DNA from: Flavobacteriaceae bacterium
GTDB lineage: Bacteria > Bacteroidota > Bacteroidia > Flavobacteriales > Flavobacteriaceae
Assembly (NCBI GenBank): GCA_019090365.1
Contig: JAHRWC010000186.1
Span: 1 to 9,545 of the forward strand
Direction of reading: 5' to 3'
Length of the DNA: 9,545 nt
Made by a program: the position numbers and the translations under genes. Under the pieces are notes generated by a model, which was not told where the DNA came from, did not search any database, and saw nothing but the letters and a program-made list of their open reading frames with translations. Positions 6,773 through 9,545 of this stretch are shown in pieces. Each line of letters begins with the position of its first letter. Positions within the stretch are counted from its first letter, which is position 1.

Positions 6773-7465
6773 ATGAAAAAAATAATACAAATAACAGCCG
6801 GTAGAGGTCCCATTGAATGTAGTTGGGTGGTTGCACAAGTGTTAAAATATTTTTTAGCTGCAATAAAAAACAAAGGCTTTCAATATTTAATTCTGCAACG
6901 AGTTCCAGGATTAGAAAACGGAACGATTCAATCAGTAACCCTACAATTAGAAGGAGAAGATTTGGGCGCATTTTTAAAAAACTGGATAGGAACCATTCAA
7001 TGGATTGGCACTTCCACTTTTAGAAAATACAACAAACGAAAAAACTGGTTCATCGGTGTATTCGAATTAGAGCAAAAGCAGGTTTCAGAAATAAATGAAA
7101 AAGATATTTCATTTCAAACCATGCGAAGCAAAGGGCCAGGAGGGCAACATGTTAATAAAGTGAATTCTGCTGTAAGAGCATTGCATATGAAAACAGGAGT
7201 TTTTGTGGTAGCGATGGATAGCAGATCGCAGCATCAAAATAAAAAAATAGCCATCGAACGATTAAAACAAAAAGTGGTAGAGGCTAATTTAGAATTGATG
7301 AAAAAGCAAATAGAATCTCAATGGGAAAATCATTTGCAATTACAGCGAGGGAATCCGATTCAAGTTTTTAAAGGATCGGATTTTAAGAAGAAAAAGGAGC
7401 AAAGTTCCTATAAAACAAAACGAGGTAAGTTAAAAGATGACTTACGTAAAAGGTTAAACGAATAA
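6773..7465 (+). CDS. prfH: PrfH, release-factor-like ribosome rescue protein
   Basis: PrfH (RF-H) is a class I release factor homologue without the N-terminal domain 1. With RtcB it is known to free peptide from ribosomes whose 16S decoding centre was nicked, so that RtcB can reseal the rRNA. The 230-residue protein begins MKKIIQITAGRGPIECSW, typical of the family, and has the catalytic loop RSKGPGGQHVNKVNSAVR with GGQ at 123-125. A basic C-terminal tail (about 203-228) resembles that of GGQ rescue factors which bind the ribosomal RNA. It is short against RF1/RF2 (about 360 aa), as expected. The TPR gene starts 1 nt after its stop codon, so the two are probably translationally coupled. The gene is separated from rtcB by a REP-like element. 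Confidence 0.93.
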   Translation: MKKIIQITAGRGPIECSWVVAQVLKYFLAAIKNKGFQYLILQRVPGLENGTIQSVTLQLEGEDLGAFLKNWIGTIQWIGTSTFRKYNKRKNWFIGVFELEQKQVSEINEKDISFQTMRSKGPGGQHVNKVNSAVRALHMKTGVFVVAMDSRSQHQNKKIAIERLKQKVVEANLELMKKQIESQWENHLQLQRGNPIQVFKGSDFKKKKEQSSYKTKRGKLKDDLRKRLNE

Positions 7466-7466
7466 A

Positions 7467-8018
7467 ATGAAGACAATCAACGATACATATTTATTTAAGG
7501 CATTAGATGCATTTCCTTATGATATTGAAGAAACAATGGAAGCATTAAATTATGCACTTTCATATAATGATAAGAACCCAATCGCATTAGGATTAATGGC
7601 TAGAGTTCAGGGAGAAATTTTAGGTGAATATGAAGAAGCCAAGGAATATTTTCAAGAGGCTTTAGGCTATGATATGCATTGTATAAAGTTATATCCTCAT
7701 TATATCAATGTGTTATTATGGAATGAAGATTATGCAGAAGCAGAAAAATTAATTGATTTTGCATTAACTGTAAAAGGAACTGACAAGGCAGTTTTGCACC
7801 TTAAAAAAGCGATTCTATTTGAAAGTAAATTTGAATTTAAAGAAGCTTTAAAGTGTTTAAAATCAGCAAAGAAGTTTACATTTAATGGATCATTTATGAG
7901 TGATTTAGCAGAAGAAAAAAACAGGATAAAAGGTAAAATGCCTAAAAAGAAGAAAATAGATAAAAAAGAGAAAAAGAGCACAAAATTTTCAAAAAGTGCT
8001 AAAAAAACAAGAAAATAA
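7467..8018 (+). CDS. TPR-like helical repeat protein with lysine-rich tail, third gene of the RNA-repair operon
   Basis: A 183-residue protein of unknown function. Residues about 19-140 form repeated helix pairs in TPR style: ALGLMARVQGEILGEYEEA (40-58), LWNEDYAEAEKLIDFAL (84-100), KAVLHLKKAILFESKFEF (107-124). Residues 151-183 are very basic (KMPKKKKIDKKEKK and onward), a likely unstructured RNA- or ribosome-binding tail. No signal peptide is seen, so it is probably cytoplasmic. The ATG lies 1 nt after the prfH stop, which argues for shared expression and a joint task with RtcB and PrfH, such as docking onto damaged ribosomes; this is inference from context. TPR-like repeats are common, so the family gives little functional information. 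Confidence 0.85.
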   Translation: MKTINDTYLFKALDAFPYDIEETMEALNYALSYNDKNPIALGLMARVQGEILGEYEEAKEYFQEALGYDMHCIKLYPHYINVLLWNEDYAEAEKLIDFALTVKGTDKAVLHLKKAILFESKFEFKEALKCLKSAKKFTFNGSFMSDLAEEKNRIKGKMPKKKKIDKKEKKSTKFSKSAKKTRK

Positions 8019-8020
8019 TG

Positions 8021-8028
8021 CATTTTTG
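8021..8028 (+). promoter_or_regulatory. Putative -7 box of leader module L2
   Basis: CATTTTTG followed by CATC, the same pattern as in L0, L1 and L3. No TTG stands 20 nt upstream (that DNA is the 3' end of the TPR gene), so L2 may be fed mostly by read-through from the rtcB operon. The leader ATG lies only 9 nt downstream. Confidence 0.35.
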
Positions 8029-8037
8029 CATCAAATA

Positions 8038-8157
8038 ATGAAGAATTTAATACAACATATCGACCCAAAAGCACTAATTATTAAGTGCAACTATCGTCTG
8101 GAAACACATTTTTCCAACCGAGAAAGGACGCTATGTATTAAATTTGATACCGAATAG
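8038..8157 (+). CDS. Leader peptide ORF of module L2 (39 aa)
   Basis: A 39-codon ORF beginning 19 nt after the TPR stop; the product starts MKNLIQHIDPKALIIKCNY and ends at TAG 8155-8157. The start resembles L1 (MMLLIKHIDTPK). Local RNA hairpins are GCACT (8071-8075) / AGTGC (8084-8088) and TGGAAA (8099-8104) / TTTCCA (8111-8116). CGTC (8095-8098) can pair with GACG (8127-8130), closing over the second hairpin and hiding the antiterminator arm GGACGCT (8126-8132). That gives the 1:2, 2:3, 3:4 set of alternatives expected for ribosome-mediated attenuation. No homology to known proteins is recognised. Confidence 0.5.
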   Translation: MKNLIQHIDPKALIIKCNYRLETHFSNRERTLCIKFDTE

Positions 8158-8199
8158 AAACGATATTTAATTAAAAAATACTTTATAAAGCAAGCGTCC
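8126..8199 (+). promoter_or_regulatory. L2 antiterminator pairing (8126-8132 with 8193-8199)
   Basis: GGACGCT in the leader ORF is a perfect 7-nt complement of AGCGTCC in the terminator 5' arm. Compared with L0, the terminator changed CGCCC to CGTCC and the ORF element changed GGGCG to GGACG, a compensating change. Confidence 0.6.
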
Positions 8200-8222
8200 A
8201 AGAAATTGGACGCTTTTTTTTT
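8192..8222 (+). terminator. Intrinsic terminator of L2 (also ends the rtcB-prfH-TPR operon)
   Basis: Perfect 10-bp stem AAGCGTCCAA (8192-8201) / TTGGACGCTT (8206-8215), GAAA loop, T run to 8222. Same loop and length as the L0 terminator, with one compensated pair changed. Confidence 0.93.
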
Positions 8223-8337
8223 GAAATTAATTTAAAAACATATTTGATTAGTAGATAACACATAGAAATTCAATTTGGAAGATAAGCAACAGAGAGACAG
8301 ACGATTGCCAATTATCCAAAAATTCGTTGAAAAACGA
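8223..8337 (+). other. Intergenic spacer between L2 terminator and L3 promoter block
   Basis: No gene seen. It corresponds in place and length (115 vs 105 nt) to 4799-4903, with short shared stretches such as AATTAATT and AATTCAA. Confidence 0.5.
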
Positions 8338-8446
8338 ACAGGGATATCTATGTTCAAAAATAACATAACTAACTGATAATCAATAAAATAAATAATATTT
8401 TTATTGTGTAATTGAAATTAAGTTTTCATCTTTGCATCGCAATAAA
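8338..8446 (+). repeat. Paralogous promoter block, copy 2 (upstream of the tRNA array)
   Basis: Counterpart of 4904-5013: ACAGGGAT (8338-8345), 20 nt, a 28-nt block at 8366-8393 with one difference, TTG (8404-8406), 20 nt, CATCTTTGCATCGCAATAAA. Total length 109 against 110 nt. The palindrome seen in copy 1 is here CTGATAATCAAT, with one arm changed. Confidence 0.8.
8404..8434 (+). promoter_or_regulatory. Promoter of leader module L3 / tRNA array
   Basis: TTG at 8404-8406, a 20-nt spacer, then CATCTTTG at 8427-8434. It has the same layout as the L1 promoter. Transcription would start near 8440, about 40 nt before the leader ATG, as in L1. Confidence 0.75.
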
Positions 8447-8480
8447 AAACAAATAATAGCATTGCAATAAATAAGCATAT

Positions 8481-8597
8481 ATGATAACACATTGTTTACA
8501 TATCATTTTTAATCAACCCATAAAGGAGGAACGAGATTATTTTATTCTGATAAAGAATCGCGTCTTACTATATACTACTTATGAAATAAAAATTTAG
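8481..8597 (+). CDS. Leader peptide ORF of module L3 (38 aa)
   Basis: A 38-codon ORF with a product starting MITHCLHIIFNQPIKEERDY, ending TAG 8595-8597. His7 and Ile8 are shared with L1 and L2. An in-frame AAAGGAGGA (8522-8530) lies inside the ORF, unusual for this genome type. RNA pairs include ATGATA (8481-8486) / TATCAT (8501-8506); GATT (8535-8538) / AATC (8556-8559) next to a TTTA/TAAA stem; and a 9-nt long-range match TTTACATAT (8495-8503) / ATATGTAAA (8610-8618). The second hairpin overlaps the antiterminator arm GCGTCTT (8560-8566). The peptide uses many amino acids that the downstream array decodes (His, Leu, Phe, Gln, Pro, Glu, Arg, Asp, Tyr). Unproven as a translated gene. Confidence 0.5.
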   Translation: MITHCLHIIFNQPIKEERDYFILIKNRVLLYTTYEIKI

Positions 8598-8631
8598 AAA
8601 AATCAATTCATATGTAAATTATAAAAGACGC
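8560..8631 (+). promoter_or_regulatory. L3 antiterminator pairing (8560-8566 with 8625-8631)
   Basis: GCGTCTT in the leader ORF is a perfect 7-nt complement of AAGACGC in the terminator 5' arm. An upstream hairpin (8532-8562) overlaps it, giving competing structures. Confidence 0.6.
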
Positions 8632-8653
8632 CCGAAAAGGCGTCTTTTTTTTT
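8623..8653 (+). terminator. Intrinsic terminator / attenuator of L3, upstream of the tRNA array
   Basis: Ten-bp stem AAAAGACGCC (8623-8632) / GGCGTCTTTT (8639-8648), CGAAAA loop, T run to 8653. The first tRNA begins 34 nt after it. The gap holds no clear promoter, only CATATTG (8670-8676), one base short of the -7 box, with no TTG at the right distance. Confidence 0.9.
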
Positions 8654-8686
8654 GAATAAAGTTCATTGACATATTGAAAACCAAAC

Positions 8687-8769
8687 GGAAATATTGAGCA
8701 ATTGGTTGGCTCACCAGACTGTAAATCTGGCCTCTTAGGAGCTTGTAGGTTCGAATCCTTCTATTTCCA
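8687..8769 (+). tRNA. tRNA-Tyr (GTA)
   Basis: 83 nt. Acceptor GGAAATA/TATTTCC, D stem GAGC/GCTC, anticodon stem CCAGA/TCTGG with loop CTGTAAA (anticodon 8721-8723), class II variable arm of 14 nt (CTC/GAG stem), T loop TTCGAAT, discriminator A. The T stem GTAGG/CCTTC has one mismatch. No CCA is encoded. First gene of the array. Confidence 0.93.
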
Positions 8770-8772
8770 CTA

Positions 8773-8843
8773 GCGTCTATAGTGTAAGGTTAGCATTTAT
8801 CTCTCCAAAAGATAAGGTTGAGGTTCAATTCCTTGTGGACGCG
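8773..8843 (+). tRNA. tRNA-Trp (CCA)
   Basis: 71 nt. Acceptor GCGTCTA/TGGACGC, D stem GTGT/GCAT, anticodon stem TATCT/AGATA with loop CTCCAAA (anticodon 8805-8807), T loop TTCAATT on a T stem with two wobble pairs, discriminator G as in bacterial tRNA-Trp. No 3' CCA encoded. Confidence 0.9.
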
Positions 8844-8848
8844 CAAAT

Positions 8849-8920
8849 AGTGCCATAGCTCAACGGTAGAGTGTCCGGTTGTCTCCCGGAAGGTTGCGGG
8901 TTCGAAACCCGTTGGTACTG
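8849..8920 (+). tRNA. tRNA-Asp (GTC)
   Basis: 72 nt. Acceptor AGTGCCA/TGGTACT begins with an unusual A1-T72 pair. Anticodon stem TCCGG/CCGGA, loop TTGTCTC (anticodon 8881-8883), T arm GCGGG/CCCGT, discriminator G as needed for Asp. No CCA encoded. Confidence 0.93.
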
Positions 8921-8928
8921 CTAAATTT

Positions 8929-9000
8929 CTGGGAAGATAACGTTGGTAGTTTACCCGCCTTGGACGCGGGAGGTTGTAGGTTCGAATCCTGCTTCTCAGA
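8929..9000 (+). tRNA. tRNA-Pro (TGG)
   Basis: 72 nt. Acceptor CTGGGAA/TTCTCAG, anticodon stem CCCGC/GCGGG with loop CTTGGAC (anticodon 8961-8963), T arm GTAGG/CCTGC. G72 and A73 agree with bacterial Pro identity. Position 8 is G rather than the usual T, and the D stem TAAC/GTTT has a mismatch. No CCA encoded. Confidence 0.9.
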
Positions 9001-9006
9001 CGAAAG

Positions 9007-9029
9007 AATCGAAACAAGCTTGTTTGATT
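9007..9029 (+). other. Hairpin in the only long spacer of the tRNA array
   Basis: The 44-nt gap between tRNA-Pro and tRNA-Glu contains AATC (9007-9010), AAACA (9012-9016), loop AGCT, TGTTT (9021-9025) and GATT (9026-9029), a near-perfect stem with a bulged G9011. The T-rich tail after it (TTGATTTCT) is too broken for a good terminator; a processing site or weak terminator is possible. Confidence 0.6.
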
Positions 9030-9044
9030 TTGATTTCTAAAAAT

Positions 9045-9116
9045 GCTCTGTTCGTATAACGGTTAGTACGCCTGACTTTCTATCAGGAAACAGGAGTTCG
9101 ATTCTCCTACAGAGTA
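9045..9116 (+). tRNA. tRNA-Glu (TTC)
   Basis: 72 nt. Acceptor GCTCTGT/ACAGAGT with a G1-T72 wobble, D stem GTAT/GTAC, anticodon stem CCTGA/TCAGG with loop CTTTCTA (anticodon 9078-9080), T arm AGGAG/CTCCT. The only gene of the array followed directly by CCA (9117-9119), perhaps by chance. Confidence 0.93.
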
Positions 9117-9120
9117 CCAT

Positions 9121-9193
9121 GCAGGGATGGCGGAATGGCATACGCGGCAGACTTAGAACCTGTTTACTGAGAGTTCGAATCTCTCTCCCTGTA
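9121..9193 (+). tRNA. tRNA-Leu (TAG) with short variable loop
   Basis: 73 nt against about 85 for normal bacterial tRNA-Leu. Acceptor GCAGGGA/TCCCTGT, D arm of Leu type, loop CTTAGAA (anticodon 9154-9156), T arm GAGAG/CTCTC, discriminator A. The variable region is only 5 nt (9164-9168), where Leu should carry a long arm. The A31-C39 pair is a mismatch. Confidence 0.88.
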
Positions 9194-9198
9194 CAAAT

Positions 9199-9272
9199 GC
9201 CCCTCTAATCCAACTGGAAGAGATATTGGACTTAAAATCCATACAGTCTTGGTTCGAATCCAAGGAGGGGTA
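9199..9272 (+). tRNA. tRNA-Leu (TAA) with short variable loop
   Basis: 74 nt. Acceptor GCCCCTC/GAGGGGT, loop CTTAAAA (anticodon 9233-9235) on stem TTGGA/TCCAT, T arm CTTGG/CCAAG, discriminator A. Again only a 5-nt variable loop (9243-9247) instead of the class II arm. Confidence 0.9.
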
Positions 9273-9277
9273 CTTTT

Positions 9278-9349
9278 AAGCTTATAGTGTAATGGATAGC
9301 ACCCAAGGCTACGAACCTTGTAGTATGAGTTCGAATCTTATTAAGCTTA
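9278..9349 (+). tRNA. tRNA-Arg (ACG)
   Basis: 72 nt. Acceptor AAGCTTA/TAAGCTT, D stem GTGT/GCAC, anticodon stem CAAGG/CCTTG with loop CTACGAA (anticodon 9311-9313), T arm ATGAG/CTTAT, discriminator A. A34 would need TadA deamination to inosine to read CGC and CGA. Confidence 0.93.
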
Positions 9350-9354
9350 CAAAT

Positions 9355-9425
9355 CGACCTGTGATGTAAAGGCAGCATACAAGAATTTGACTCTTGTTGA
9401 AAAGGTTCGAATCCTTTCAGGTCTA
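9355..9425 (+). tRNA. tRNA-Gln (TTG)
   Basis: 71 nt. Acceptor CGACCTG/CAGGTCT with an open C1-T72 pair, in keeping with the weak first pair of tRNA-Gln. D stem ATGT/GCAT, anticodon stem CAAGA/TCTTG with loop ATTTGAC (anticodon 9387-9389), T arm AAAGG/CCTTT. Confidence 0.9.
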
Positions 9426-9431
9426 CTAAAT

Positions 9432-9503
9432 GGTGTCTTTAGTTTATTCGGTAAAATGCTTCACTGTGAATGAAGAGAACAGGGTTCGATTCCCGAAGAC
9501 ACC
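9432..9503 (+). tRNA. tRNA-His (GTG)
   Basis: Eight-bp acceptor GGTGTCTT/AAGACACC: the first G is G-1 and faces C73, the His identity pair. D stem GTTT/AAAT. Anticodon stem CTTCA/TGAAG with loop CTGTGAA (anticodon 9466-9468). With this numbering the T stem is shortened to AGGG/CCCG with an A-G mismatch, a deviation from the canonical fold. Confidence 0.9.
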
Positions 9504-9508
9504 CAAAA

Positions 9509-9545
9509 GGAATAGTAGCAAAGTAGGTCAATGCGACGGATTGAA
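9509..9545 (+). tRNA. tRNA-Phe (GAA), 5' part only
   Basis: GGAATAG acceptor strand, T8-A9, D stem GCA/TGC around a GGTC-containing loop, then ACGGA and TTGAA, which puts GAA at the anticodon. The window ends inside the anticodon loop. The array continues beyond it. Confidence 0.75.

Noticed and set aside
6669..6971. 100-codon ORF on the minus strand
   Set aside because: It overlaps the REP-like element and the start of prfH, and shows no domain or promoter.
7730..8074. 114-codon ORF on the minus strand
   Set aside because: Antisense of the TPR gene; its Phe-rich product reflects the reversed AAG/AAA codons of the lysine tail.
4676..8597. Classical amino-acid-specific leader peptides
   Set aside because: No run of control codons in any of the four ORFs, and the downstream genes are not biosynthetic.
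4676..8597. Small ORFs as type I toxin peptides
   Set aside because: The peptides are not hydrophobic membrane helices, and no antisense RNA promoter was noticed opposite them.
4771..8653. CRISPR array or insertion-sequence ends in the repeated regions
   Set aside because: The repeats are two long diverged copies, not short direct repeats with spacers, and there is no transposase or terminal inverted repeat pair.
8790..9017. 75-codon ORF on the minus strand with a VPTGFEPATF stretch
   Set aside because: It is the antisense of tRNA genes; this peptide is the familiar false product of reversed T arms (GGTTCGAATCC).

Overview
The window looks like a piece of a Flavobacteriaceae-type (Bacteroidota) chromosome. 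It is AT-rich, its start codons mostly lack Shine-Dalgarno sequences, its promoters fit the TTG-N20-TANNTTTG pattern, and it carries a respiratory module with an NrfD-type quinol oxidase. The organism is inferred; no 16S gene or other taxonomic marker is present.

Region 1 (2-4607) is the 3' part of a periplasmic nitrate reductase operon. It holds the C-terminal part of napA, a napB that appears to be an internally duplicated tetraheme version, a tetraheme c-type lipoprotein, a Tat-type iron-sulfur subunit with four cluster motifs, and a ten-helix NrfD/DsrP-like membrane subunit. The likely electron path is menaquinol > NrfD-like > Fe-S protein > tetraheme lipoprotein > NapB > NapA, standing in for NapC or NapGH.

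Region 2 (4608-5271) and region 4 (8019-8686) look like ordinary intergenic DNA but are paralogous. Each holds two leader modules in series (L0+L1 and L2+L3). A module has a -7 box of the form CATNTTTGC, a 20-39 codon ORF, and a strong intrinsic terminator. Inside each ORF lies a short sequence complementary to the 5' arm of that module's own terminator, so antiterminator and terminator would be mutually exclusive. The pairing is kept in all four copies although the sequences differ. I infer translation-responsive attenuators.

Region 3 (5272-8018) is an RNA-repair operon: rtcB (RNA ligase), prfH (release-factor homologue that works with RtcB on damaged ribosomes) and a TPR-like protein with a lysine-rich tail. 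A REP-like palindromic element sits between rtcB and prfH.

Region 5 (8687-9545) is a tightly packed array of at least eleven tRNA genes (Tyr, Trp, Asp, Pro, Glu, Leu, Leu, Arg, Gln, His, partial Phe), with 3-8 nt spacers except one of 44 nt. Both tRNA-Leu genes lack the long variable arm. The array runs off the window.

Hypothesis: L1 and L3 have almost the same promoter block and lie directly upstream of the rtcB operon and the tRNA array. The two would then form one inducible regulon. When ribosomes or tRNAs are damaged, leader translation changes, terminators are bypassed, and the cell makes both the repair enzymes and a spare tRNA set. The components are visible in the sequence; the regulatory logic is inference.
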